In this document: piece after piece, positions 1 through 8,900 of the stretch
Layout: every line of letters starts with the position of its first letter
Numbering within the stretch: the first letter of the stretch is position 1
DNA from: Cytophagaceae bacterium
GTDB lineage: Bacteria > Bacteroidota > Bacteroidia > Cytophagales > Flexibacteraceae
Reading direction: 5' to 3'
Length of the DNA stretch: 64,000 bases
Assembly (NCBI GenBank): GCA_947458545.1
Contig: CANGYH010000006.1
Location: 124,001-188,000, forward strand
The notes under the pieces: model-generated
The model's database searches: none
Told to the model about the DNA's origin: nothing
What the model saw: only the letters and a program-made list of their open reading frames with translations
Position numbers and translations under genes: made by a program

Positions 1-885
1 GAGCAGGCTGCCCTGCTGGGCCTTGTCGGACAGGCTGGCCGATATGGCCCCGCCCGGCCCTGGAGAAACAGCCACCGGCAGGCCGATGCCGCCGCGGATG
101 TCGGTCAGGTGCTGCAGGTAGGCGTGCTTCTGCTCGGGCGTCTGCTTCTGCCAGGTGCGCTGCTGGATCTCCTCTATAAAGAAGGCCCGGTTCACGGCCT
201 GCTCAAAGGCGGACTCGGTGGCATCCTCTAAGATGGTGATGCCGATGGAGCTGCCCTGGCGCGGGGCCTTCACCACCAGGGGCAGGCCCAGTTGGGCCAC
301 CACGGTATGTAGCAGGCGCTCCCGGTCTTGGCGGTCTAGCCAGGCCTGGCGCTGCAGCACCAGGCTGCGGGGGCGGGCAAAGCCGGCCTGCGTCATCAGG
401 CCGCCCTGCACCAGCTTGTCTATGCCAATGGCCGAGGGCAACACCCCCGAGCCCGTGTAGGGGATACCGTACCACTCCAGCAATCCCTGAATGGCCCCAT
501 CTTCTCCATAAGGCCCGTGCAGGCAGAGGAAGGCCAGGTCCATCAGGCCGGGCAGCTCGTCGGGCCGCAGCTTGCGGCCTACCGAGGCGGCAATGGCATC
601 CAGCTCGGCCTGGGGCCGGTCGGCCAGGCTCTCGATGTAGTACTGAAACTGCCGGTTGCGGTCAGCCTCCCGCGGTTGGTAGGCGGGGGCAGGGTAAAAG
701 TCGCGGATGGTACCCTTGTAGATGAAGCTCCAGTCTAGCAGAATAAACTGCCCCAGCGAGTCTATAAAGATGGGTACCGGCTCAAAAAGCTGCTTGTTGA
801 GGTTGTCGTACACGGTGCGCCCACCGGCAAAAGACACTTCCCGCTCCCGGCTCTGCCCACCGAAGAGGATACCAACACGGATCAT
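1..885 (-). CDS. ddl: D-alanine--D-alanine ligase, 3' part missing
   Basis: ATP-dependent joining of two D-alanines for peptidoglycan precursors, in the cytoplasm. The first 295 codons are in the window; the gene runs off the left edge. The N-terminus MIRVGILFGGQSREREVSFAGG is the usual Ddl opening. LCLHGPYGEDGAIQG, PYTGSGVLPSAIGIDK and LPLVVKAPRQGSSIGI match the family's substrate-loop and ATP-grasp motifs. The ATP-binding Lys segment falls near residue 200, later than in ordinary Ddl, and about 90 further residues pass without reaching the metal-binding C-terminal motifs. This is therefore a longer variant with extra sequence after the ATP-grasp lysine. The ATG at 885-883 follows a TACCTTTG element by only four bases, so the mRNA may be leaderless. 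Confidence 0.9.
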   Translation of the reverse strand, partial: MIRVGILFGGQSREREVSFAGGRTVYDNLNKQLFEPVPIFIDSLGQFILLDWSFIYKGTIRDFYPAPAYQPREADRNRQFQYYIESLADRPQAELDAIAASVGRKLRPDELPGLMDLAFLCLHGPYGEDGAIQGLLEWYGIPYTGSGVLPSAIGIDKLVQGGLMTQAGFARPRSLVLQRQAWLDRQDRERLLHTVVAQLGLPLVVKAPRQGSSIGITILEDATESAFEQAVNRAFFIEEIQQRTWQKQTPEQKHAYLQHLTDIRGGIGLPVAVSPGPGGAISASLSDKAQQGSLL

Positions 886-889
886 ACCA

Positions 890-897
890 CAAAGGTA
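890..897 (-). promoter_or_regulatory. -7 promoter element (TACCTTTG) of ddl
   Basis: Exact match to the Bacteroidota -7 consensus TAnnTTTG. It ends four bases before the ddl ATG. No convincing -33 TTTG is seen at the expected distance. Confidence 0.55.
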
Positions 898-934
898 AAC
901 CCCGGGCCATGGGGTATCCGGGCACCAGTGCCAG

Positions 935-1489
935 CTACTCCAACCCGCTTTTAAACGTCTTCTGGTACTGCTCCCAGGGGGTCTTCTTGTAGGCGTTCTC
1001 GCCGTAGAAGCGGATAATGGGCTCAAACTGCTTCGGATCCAGGTACGAGCTGATGTGCTGCAACACGTTCAGCTTCTCGTCTAGATAGACGGTAGTGGGG
1101 TAGCCAAACTGCCCGCTGATGAGGGCAAAGACGACGTCGTGCGTGCCCCGGGCCTGGTTAAAGCCATACACCTGCCCGCGGAAGATGATGTTGGCCGTCT
1201 GCTCGGCGTTCAGCTTCACGGGGTAGTAGTGCTCGTTGAGGTACTTGGCAATGCCCGGCTGCGAGAAGGTCTTTTTGTCCATCACCTTGCACCACCCGCA
1301 CCAGTCGGTGTACACGTCTATAAAGATCTTCTTGGGTTTCTTTTTGGCCAGCTCCTGGGCTTGCTCCAGGGTGTACCAGGTTACTTTTTCGTCGGCCTGG
1401 GGGGTTACAGTTAGGGGCTGGGTGGGGCCACCTGCCAGGGCAGGGGCCAGGGTAAGCATGGCAAGGGCCAGGGTTAGCAGCGCTTTCAT
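935..1489 (-). CDS. Secreted thioredoxin-fold protein (thioredoxin_7/DUF255-like)
   Basis: Probable periplasmic thiol-disulfide protein of 184 residues. The ATG at 1489 gives a clean signal peptide (MKALLTLALAMLTLAPALAG); the frame stays open further upstream, but that stretch is not signal-like. The redox motif is WCGWCK with Cys64 and Cys67, preceded by a typical beta strand (KKIFIDVYTDWCGWCK). A later cis-Pro-like segment (FGYPTTVYLD) completes the fold. It lies downstream of the divergently oriented aminotransferase gene and reads in the same direction as ddl, with about 50 bases between the two. The physiological partner is unknown. The family assignment is firm, the role inferred. Confidence 0.85.
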   Translation of the reverse strand: MKALLTLALAMLTLAPALAGGPTQPLTVTPQADEKVTWYTLEQAQELAKKKPKKIFIDVYTDWCGWCKVMDKKTFSQPGIAKYLNEHYYPVKLNAEQTANIIFRGQVYGFNQARGTHDVVFALISGQFGYPTTVYLDEKLNVLQHISSYLDPKQFEPIIRFYGENAYKKTPWEQYQKTFKSGLE

Positions 1490-1502
1490 ATCGTTGTACC
1501 TG

Positions 1503-1510
1503 TAAAGGTA
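1503..1510 (-). promoter_or_regulatory. -7 promoter element (TACCTTTA) of the thioredoxin gene
   Basis: Matches the Bacteroidota -7 consensus. It lies 13 bases upstream of the ATG at 1489, implying a leader of roughly 8-10 nt. Confidence 0.45.
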
Positions 1511-1576
1511 AAGGCGGGGCCTTAGGTTCGTTAGTAACGTTGCTTCAGGCACGTTCCGTATGCCGGCGCTGTGCCC

Positions 1577-1584
1577 GACCTTTG
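1577..1584 (+). promoter_or_regulatory. -7-like element (GACCTTTG) before the aminotransferase gene
   Basis: The TTTG ends four bases before the ATG at 1589. This favours that ATG over the in-frame GTG at 1571 and again suggests a leaderless or near-leaderless transcript. Confidence 0.4.
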
Positions 1585-1588
1585 TGCC

Positions 1589-2773
1589 ATGGCCCACGCT
1601 ACCAACCGTGCCCTGTTCTTTGCCCACCAAGCCCAAACCACCCCCGAGCCCCTGGCTCTGGAGATTACGCGCGCCGAGGGCTGCTGGATGTACCGGCCCG
1701 ACGGCACCCGCGTGCTAGACCTGATATCGGGCATCTCCGTCTCCAACCTCGGCCACCGGCACCCGGCCGTGGTGGCCGCCATCCACCAGCAGGTAGATAC
1801 CTACCTGCACCTGCTGGTCTATGGCGAGGTGGTGCAGACCCCACAGGTGCAACTGGCCCAGGCGCTTGCAGCCACCACGGGCGGCAGGCTGGGCCAGGTG
1901 TATTTCGTAAGCTCAGGGTCAGAGGCTATAGAAGGGGCCATCAAGCTGGCCAAGCGCCATACCGGGCGCTACCAGATTGTCAGTTGCCGCCAGGCCTACC
2001 ACGGTTCTACCCATGGTGCCCTGGCCGCCGGCGGGGGCGAGGGCTACAAACCCGGCTACCTACCCCTGGTGCCAGGCTTTAAGCACATCCGCCACGGCGT
2101 ATTAGAGGATCTGGACCGCATCGGCTGCCGCACCGCCGCCGTCCTCATAGAGCCCGTGCAGGGCGAGGCCGGCGTGCGCGATGCCTCCCCCGCCTACTGG
2201 CAGGCCCTGCGCCAGCGCTGCACAGACATGGGCGCCCTGCTGATGGTAGATGAGATACAGACCGGCTACGGGCGCACCGGTACCTTCTGGCACTACCAGC
2301 AACTGGGCATCGAGCCAGACGTCATCGTCACGGCCAAGGGCATGGGTGGCGGTATGCCCCTGGGGGCGTTCATGGCCGCAGAGTCTGTAATGGCCAGCCT
2401 GAAGGCCAACCCCCTGCTGGGGCACATTACGACCTTCGGTGGCCACCCCGTCTGCTGCGCCGCCGGCCTGGCCACCCTAAACGTGCTGCAAAACTCAGAC
2501 CTCATTGCCCAAGTACCCCACAAGGCCCGCCGCTTTGCCCAAGGCCTCGCACCCATCGGCGAGCTCCGCCATGCCGGGCTGCTGATGGCCCTGGAGGTGG
2601 GCAGCTTCGAGCGCGTCCTGGCCATCCAAAAGCGCCTGCTAGAGGCCAACCCCGCCGTACTCACCGATTGGTTCCTCTACTGCGACACCGCCCTTCGCCT
2701 GGCCCCACCCCTCACCATTTCAGACCATGAGATAGACTTGGCTGTAGAAGCCATCCGCGCAGCAGTTTCGTAG
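1589..2773 (+). CDS. Class III PLP-dependent aminotransferase (acetylornithine/GABA type)
   Basis: Fold-type I pyridoxal-phosphate aminotransferase of 394 residues, moving an amino group between an omega-amino donor and 2-oxoglutarate. The motifs are complete: FVSSGSEAIEGAIKLAK (cofactor phosphate region), LMVDEIQTGYGRTG with Asp221 facing the pyridine nitrogen, and VTAKGMGGGMPLGAF with Lys250 as the Schiff-base lysine. The ATG at 1589 is preferred to the GTG at 1571 because it follows a -7-like element and matches the family N-terminus. No neighbouring arginine, lysine or GABA pathway gene identifies the substrate, so no gene symbol is given. A terminator follows the gene. Confidence 0.87.
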   Translation: MAHATNRALFFAHQAQTTPEPLALEITRAEGCWMYRPDGTRVLDLISGISVSNLGHRHPAVVAAIHQQVDTYLHLLVYGEVVQTPQVQLAQALAATTGGRLGQVYFVSSGSEAIEGAIKLAKRHTGRYQIVSCRQAYHGSTHGALAAGGGEGYKPGYLPLVPGFKHIRHGVLEDLDRIGCRTAAVLIEPVQGEAGVRDASPAYWQALRQRCTDMGALLMVDEIQTGYGRTGTFWHYQQLGIEPDVIVTAKGMGGGMPLGAFMAAESVMASLKANPLLGHITTFGGHPVCCAAGLATLNVLQNSDLIAQVPHKARRFAQGLAPIGELRHAGLLMALEVGSFERVLAIQKRLLEANPAVLTDWFLYCDTALRLAPPLTISDHEIDLAVEAIRAAVS

Positions 2774-2840
2774 CTAGTAAAAGGCAAAGCCCACCAGCCA
2801 TGAGCTAGCCATAGTGTTGCCATACAGTCTCCAAACGCAA

Positions 2841-2866
2841 AAAGCCCGGCACAGGTGCCGGGCTTT
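2841..2866. terminator. Bidirectional intrinsic terminator
   Basis: Perfect stem AAAGCCCGGCA (2841-2851) / TGCCGGGCTTT (2856-2866) with a four-base loop. It sits between the convergent aminotransferase and deoxyhypusine-synthase-like genes and can serve both. Confidence 0.8.
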
Positions 2867-2887
2867 GCCATAGGAGATGCAGGTAGC

Positions 2888-3943
2888 TTACGCCGCCACC
2901 GTCACCCCATCCAACACGTCGTTGAAGCGGCGCTCGGGTCGGTTGGCGTAGCTGCCTTTGTGGTAGGCGTAGCCAGCAATCAGCGGCATAGCCAAGGTGG
3001 CCTCGGCCCAGACCATCTGCTCGTACACGGTATCAACCTTGCCCCAGCTGCAGGCCTCCTTCAGCGTAGAGCCCGAGAGGGCACCGTCGCGCTCGTCGGC
3101 TACGGTAATCTGCACGGCGTAAGCGTGCATGGGGGCCTCTTGCTCCAGAATGTCGGTGGCCACCACAATGTCTTGCACAAAGTTTTTGGGTACGCCGCCG
3201 CCAATCATAAAGATGCCCGATGCCGGGTTGTGCAGCTTGATTTTGGTAATCTCCAAAAAGTCTTTGGCGCTGTCAATGCTCACGTGGCTCTCGGGGTTGT
3301 GCCACTGGTGGTGCACCAGGCCAAAACCGGCCGAGCAGTCAGAGAAGGCGGGCACGAAGATGGGCACACCCTTCTTGTAGCACTGCCACACGATGCTGTC
3401 CTCGCGGTAGGGGGCGTACTTCTCGTTCTCGTCCAAAAAGCGGCCCATCTCGCGGATAAACTCGCGGCTGCTGTGGGGCTTTCGGGGCAGCCAGTTGCAG
3501 ATGTCGCCAATCACGGCATCGCAAATGCGCAGGTCTTCTTCGTCGATGAAGGTGTCGTAGATGCGGTCGATCATCAGCTCGCGCAGCTCCTGATCGTCTA
3601 TGCCGTAAGGCGTGCCGATGTAGTGCTTGAAGCCAAGGGCCTCAAAAAAGTCCTGGTCCACGATGTTGGCACCCGTCGAGACGATGGCGTCCACCATGTT
3701 GTTCTTTACCAGATCTACAATCACCTGCTTGAGGCCAGCCGATATCAGCGAGCCGGCCAGGGTCAGAAACACGGCGCAGTCCTTATCCTCCTGCATCATG
3801 TTGAAGATCTTGGCGCCCCGGGCCAGGTTCCGGGCCTGGAAAGCCATGCCCTCCATAGCCTCTACCATCGGCACCACGTTGTGGGCCTTCATGTCTATGT
3901 GTTGGATGGTTGCCTGCAGCAACTCCTGCTTACGCGCGTTCAT
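2888..3943 (-). CDS. Deoxyhypusine synthase-family protein
   Basis: Cytoplasmic NAD-dependent enzyme of the deoxyhypusine/homospermidine synthase fold, 351 residues. Family features are clear: HNVVPMVEAMEGMAFQARNL near the N-terminus, LAGSLISAG and STGANIVDQDFFEALG in the NAD-binding core, FVPAFSDCSAGFGL, and EACSWGKVD, where Lys302 aligns with the lysine that carries the aminobutyl group in eukaryotic enzymes. Bacteria lack eIF5A, the eukaryotic target, so the likely reaction is transfer of a spermidine-derived aminobutyl group to a small polyamine (homospermidine-type) or an unknown acceptor. No polyamine gene is nearby. The family call is firm; the substrate is not. Confidence 0.88.
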   Translation of the reverse strand: MNARKQELLQATIQHIDMKAHNVVPMVEAMEGMAFQARNLARGAKIFNMMQEDKDCAVFLTLAGSLISAGLKQVIVDLVKNNMVDAIVSTGANIVDQDFFEALGFKHYIGTPYGIDDQELRELMIDRIYDTFIDEEDLRICDAVIGDICNWLPRKPHSSREFIREMGRFLDENEKYAPYREDSIVWQCYKKGVPIFVPAFSDCSAGFGLVHHQWHNPESHVSIDSAKDFLEITKIKLHNPASGIFMIGGGVPKNFVQDIVVATDILEQEAPMHAYAVQITVADERDGALSGSTLKEACSWGKVDTVYEQMVWAEATLAMPLIAGYAYHKGSYANRPERRFNDVLDGVTVAA

Positions 3944-4182
3944 TACTCAAAAATACAACGGTGCGGCCCCATAAGTTCAGCCCTTTATCTTCAAGAAATG
4001 CAGAAAGCTATTGGATAAACCGTGTAAAATGGGAAAGCAGGCGACCATTTTATAACCTTTCCGCGAATTTTTGGCCGCCTGTGGTGACGAAGTGGGAACA
4101 GAGTAGGACGGAAGCAGGATGAAAAAATTTCTGCTTTTTAACGCTCAGACGCATTCTGCCACAAGCATTTACCTGCGCCTCG

Positions 4183-4190
4183 CATCTTTA
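4183..4190 (+). promoter_or_regulatory. -7-like element (CATCTTTA) of the GH53 gene
   Basis: It lies five bases upstream of the ATG at 4196, in the divergent 250-base region shared with the deoxyhypusine-synthase-like gene. That region also holds an AAAATGG...CCATTTT inverted repeat (about 4027-4054). Confidence 0.35.
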
Positions 4191-4195
4191 CCCCC

Positions 4196-5227
4196 ATGCG
4201 TGCATGGCTTACCCTTGCGTTGCTTGGCCTGGCTGCTTGTGCCAAGCAGGCCCCGCCAGCACCACAGCCTACACTCCCTGCCCCTCCTGTAGTTGTGCCT
4301 GCCAGCATTGCCCGAGGCGCAGACATCAGCTGGCTCACAGAGATGGAAGACAGCGGCCGCACCTGGCGCAACCGCCAAGGCCAGCCACAACCCCTGCTCA
4401 CCATCCTCAAGGCGCAGGGCATCAACGCCATCCGCCTCCGCATCTGGGTGCAGCCTGCTACCCCCTACAACGCCCTGACTGACGTGCTGGCCAAGGCACG
4501 CCGAGCCCAGGCTGCAGGCATGCGCATCATGCTAGACTTCCACTACGCAGACAGTTGGGCAGACCCCGGCCAGCAGCCCAAGCCCCGCGCATGGGCAGGC
4601 CTCGCAGGCCGCGCCCTGGCAGGGGCGCTGCACACCTACACCCGCCGCACGCTAGATACCCTCCGCCAGGCAGGCATTGCCCCGGCCTGGGTGCAAGTAG
4701 GCAACGAGGCCAGCGCCGGTATGGTATGGCCCAATGGCCGCCTGCCAGATAGCCTGCCCACCATGGCAGCTTTGGTAGATACAGGCTACGCCGCCGTCAA
4801 GGCCGTGTTTCCGCAGGCGCAAGTCATCTTCCATCTCGATAATGGCTACAACAACCCCCTCTACCGCTACGTGCTAGATGGCCTGGCCCGCTACCGAGCC
4901 CGCTTCGACGTCGTCGGCATGTCGCTCTATGCCGATGCCAGCAACTGGCAGGCCTACAGCCAACTCTGCCTCTCCAACGCCCGAGACATAGCCAACCGCT
5001 ACGGCAAGCCCGTCTGCCTGGTAGAGGTCGGCATGCCGCAAAACCAAGGCCCCACCTGCAAGCAGTACATCCGCGGCCTGTTAGAGGGTATGGCTACGCT
5101 GCCCAATAGCCAAACCCAAGGCGTCTTCTACTGGGAGCCCCAGGCCTACCAATGGCGAGGCTACCGCCTAGGCGCCTGGCAAGACGACGGCCGCCCCACA
5201 GAAGCTTTAGAGGCATTTGCCCCCTAG
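4196..5227 (+). CDS. GH53 arabinogalactan endo-beta-1,4-galactanase, lipoprotein
   Basis: Hydrolyses beta-1,4-galactan chains of plant type I arabinogalactan. The 343-residue protein begins with a lipoprotein signal (LGLAAC, lipidated Cys15) and a Pro-rich linker, then a single GH53 TIM barrel: RGADISWLTEMEDSG, INAIRLRIWVQP, MRIMLDFHYADSWADPGQQ, WVQVGNEASAGMVWP. Glu171 (in GNE) fits the acid/base and Glu277 (in CLVEVGMP) the nucleophile. It is therefore anchored to the outer or inner membrane facing outward. No SusC/SusD pair or other glycan genes lie beside it, so this is not a typical polysaccharide-utilisation locus. Confidence 0.92.
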   Translation: MRAWLTLALLGLAACAKQAPPAPQPTLPAPPVVVPASIARGADISWLTEMEDSGRTWRNRQGQPQPLLTILKAQGINAIRLRIWVQPATPYNALTDVLAKARRAQAAGMRIMLDFHYADSWADPGQQPKPRAWAGLAGRALAGALHTYTRRTLDTLRQAGIAPAWVQVGNEASAGMVWPNGRLPDSLPTMAALVDTGYAAVKAVFPQAQVIFHLDNGYNNPLYRYVLDGLARYRARFDVVGMSLYADASNWQAYSQLCLSNARDIANRYGKPVCLVEVGMPQNQGPTCKQYIRGLLEGMATLPNSQTQGVFYWEPQAYQWRGYRLGAWQDDGRPTEALEAFAP

Positions 5228-5900
5228 GCTTTCAGGGCGACTTTTGCCCAACACTGCCCACCCCTTACACGCGCAAGCACAAGCACTTAATGTAGCATTA
5301 GGTGCCTTGGGCAGCCCTCTACTTTTGAATCGGTCGTAAGGCGCATCCCCCCTCTGGCATCAGCCGGGCGGAAGATACGAAGCACGGCCGACGTAGTTCC
5401 CATAGCCAATCAGATTTAGCCGGACGCTCAAAGCTCCACCTGTCCAGTTTGCTTCAGGCCCTTGGCCTGCAGGCGTAGGCAGCAGGGGGGCAGTGGTGCA
5501 GTTCCCATACGTTTGCAGGTCCCCTTGCGGCCAGGCCACCTTGAGTTTGCGCCGCCAGGGATGCCCCACAGCTTACGCATAGGCGCTGGCCCTGCGCCCC
5601 GGCACCCCACGCCGCTCGTTAGCTCTAAGGAGGAGCTTTGGCGGCCGACTAAATCTGAACCTGGCTAGCCCTGGGAGGCTACACCTACTCTAAAGCCAAC
5701 CCAGCCCTCGCACCTACCCAAAGCCTACACGGCAACGGGCACAGGCGCAGGCAGGCCCCGGCCCGGCAGAGTGTGGCAAGGCCCGTACGCCCCGCGCACA
5801 GGCTTTGCCCCTCTGCCGGGCCCACAACGGGCCCGCTTGCCTTGTACCACAGCCGCCACGGCCGCAGCCGGCGCAAGGGCACATTCCAAAAAAACACGCC
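5228..5900. other. Noncoding stretch, no supportable gene
   Basis: About 670 bases between the GH53 and ABC transporter genes. Short open frames on both strands (for example the minus-strand frames ending at 5360 and 5428) have no recognisable family, signal or codon-position pattern. The inverted repeat AGCTC/GAGCT occurs around 5620-5636. The second half is GC-rich and open in the transporter's frame upstream of its ATG, but that part is low-complexity and unlike the family N-terminus. It could be a decayed gene or an RNA leader; nothing here decides. Confidence 0.4.
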
Positions 5901-8900
5901 ATGCGTGAAGACGTACTCGCCAGCCTGATGCAGCTCTTTGCCATTTTGGGCAAGCTAGAGCAGGCACCCGGCTCGCACAGAGAGGTGGTTTCGCATTTTC
6001 TGCACGAGCAGCTCTCGGCAGAAGACCCCCACCGCTGGCTATCCATTTACGACGAATACCTGGCCACCATCCTGGGCCGGGCCGGGGCTAATGCCTATGG
6101 GGCTCACCTGTCTGTAAAAGACTCTAGCCGCCTGCTGCGCATCTGCATGCAGATCAACGGCGAGCTGGGCCAGCGCCAAAAAGCGCAGGTGCTCTTCATC
6201 CTCTTCAGCTTTTTGGCCTCGCAAGAGGTCCTCTTGGCAGAAGAGCGTGAGTTCCTCGTCTCTGTGGCCGACATCTTCAACATCACCCAGGCCGAGTTTG
6301 CCAATATAGAGGCCTTTGCCACCGGCCAAAGCCTGCCCCAAGCCCACGCGCAAGACCTGCTCACCATAGGCCGCACTGCAGAGCTGGCCACCGTTGGCAA
6401 CCCCCGCTGGCTAGAGGCCCCAGCGCTAGACGGCCAGCTCGCCGTTTTGCGCATGCCTGCCATCGGCATGTATTTGGTGCGCTACCAGGGCCGCGCGCCC
6501 ATGTACCTCAACGGTGTGGCCATGCGCCCCCAGGCCATCTATTGCCTAGAGAGTGGCGCATCTCTCCGCAGCAACACGCCAGACGAGCCGCCGATCTACT
6601 ACTCAGACATCGTCTCTAAGTTCTCTGAAGAGAGCCGCACCCACAGCCTCACCTTCGAGGCCCGAGACGTAACCTTTAAGTTTCCCAACGGCCGACAAGG
6701 CCTTCATACCCTAAGCTTTGCCGAGGAGGCCGGCCACATGATTGGCCTGATGGGCCCCTCCGGCGCAGGCAAAAGCACCCTGCTAGAGGTGCTCAACGGC
6801 AACCTGCGCCCCAGCAGCGGGCAAGTGCTCATCAACGGCAAAGACCTGTATGCCCACAAAGGCCTCTTCAAAGGCGTCATCGGCTACGTGCCACAAGACG
6901 ACCTACTGATAGAAGAGCTCACCGTAGAGCAAAACCTATTCTACGCCGCCAAACTCTCGCTCGGCAGTCATACAGACGAGCAACTGCATGGCGTAGTGGC
7001 CAAAACGCTAGAAAGCCTCGGCCTGAGCCACATCGGCCAGTTGCGCGTGGGCTCGCCCATGCAAAAGACCATCTCGGGTGGCGAGCGCAAGCGCGTCAAC
7101 ATCGGCCTGGAGCTGCTGCGTGCCCCGCAGGTGCTTTTTGTAGATGAGCCGACCTCGGGCCTCTCCAGCCGAGACTCGCTCAACGTCATGGAGCTGCTCA
7201 AGAGCCTGGCAGAAGACGGCAAGCTGGTCTTTGTCGTCATCCACCAGCCCAGCTCGGATATCTACAAGATGTTCGACCGCCTCTGCATCCTCGATACGGG
7301 CGGCTACCCCATCTACTACGGCAACCCCGTAGAGGCCATCCGCTACTTCAAAAGCCGGGCCGGCATCATCAACAAAGACCAAGCCCTCTGCCACGAGTGC
7401 GGCAACGTCAACCCAGAGCAAGTCTTCGACATCGTCGAGACACGCGTGGTAGACGAGTACGGCCGCTACCTCAACAAGCGCCGCTACAGCCCCCAGCACT
7501 GGTACGAGCAGTACCAGCAGTTCATCCGCCCGCCCAAGCTTAAAACAACGGTGGGCCGCTACCTGGCTGCTTATAAAAAGGCCCCCATCTGGCGGCAGCT
7601 CGTCACGTTTGTACAGCGCGACGTGCTGGCCAAGCTGCACAACCAGCAATACCTGGCCATCAACCTGCTAGAGGCGCCGTTGCTGGCCATCTTACTGGCT
7701 TACGTGTTCAAATACTACAAAGTAGATGAGCTCAACCCGACCGGCTACGTCTATCAAGAGAATGAGAACATCGTCGTCTATTTCTTCATCTCTGTGATTG
7801 TGGCGCTCTTCTTAGGGCTCACCGTCTCGGCCGAGGAGATTTTTAAAGACCGCCGCATCTTAAAGCGAGAGAGCTTTTTGCACCTGAGCCGCCATGCCTA
7901 CTTCACAAGCAAGGTGCTCATCCTCTTCACGCTCTCGGCGGTGCAGACGGCGCTCTTCGTCTGGATTGGCAACCACATTCTGGAGGTGCAAAGCCTGGGG
8001 TGGCAGAGCTGGCTGGTGCTGTTCTCTACCAGTTGCTTTGCCAACCTGCTGGGGCTCAACATCAGCTCGGCCTTCAATTCGGCAGTTACCATCTACATCC
8101 TAATCCCGATCTTGCTCATACCGCAGTTGGTGATGGGTGGCCTGGTCATCAAGTTTGACCAGATCAACCCTGGCCTGCGAGACGGTGACGCCGTACCCGT
8201 CTGGGGCGAGGTCATGGCCAGCCGCTGGGCGTTCGAGGCCCTGGCCGTCACGCAGTTTAAGGATAACCCGCACCAAGCCCCGCTCTACCCCTACGACCGT
8301 GTACTGGCCCAGGCCGACTACAAGCGCCAATACCTACTCCCCGTGCTAGAAGGTAAGGTAGAGTATTGCGACCTGCACCTCAACACCCGAGACCGTGCCG
8401 AGATGGCCCGCATAGACCGTGAGCTGCGCATCTTGTGCCAGACACTATCACAAGAGGCAGGCCGCCACCCCCGCCTCCGCCTAGAGCCACCCTGCGGCCT
8501 CAGCTTTGCCAACTACACCCTGGCCGAGGGCCAAAAGCTGCACACGGTTATAGCAGCCCTTAAAGACCGCTACGCCGACATCTACAACCAAGCCGCCCGC
8601 CGCCGAGATGCCTACGTGCAAAGCCAGATGGCCACCCCCGCCGCTGCAGAAGCTTACGTGGCCCGGGCCCGCCGCCTAACCAACAACGGCCTGGCAGAGC
8701 TCGTCAAAAACACACGCAGCACCGAGCGCATCGCCCAAGAGGGAGACCGCCTCGTCCAGAAGATTTCGCCCATCTACCACGTGCCCGCGCAACCGGCACA
8801 CTGGTACAACTTCCGCACCCACTTTTTTGCCCCGCAGAAGTACCTGGCGGGCCATTGGTGGGACACGCTCTACTTCAACCTGGCCATCCTCTGGCTGATG

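Noticed and set aside
2855-4018. Plus-strand open frame of about 387 codons
   Set aside because: It is antisense to the deoxyhypusine-synthase-like gene, which has clear conserved motifs; the plus-strand translation is Val/His-rich without any family signal.
5360-5569. Possible small protein ending RLNLIGYGNYVGRASYLPPG on the minus strand
   Set aside because: The C-terminus looks natural, but there is no signal, start context or homology that I can name; left as part of the noncoding stretch.
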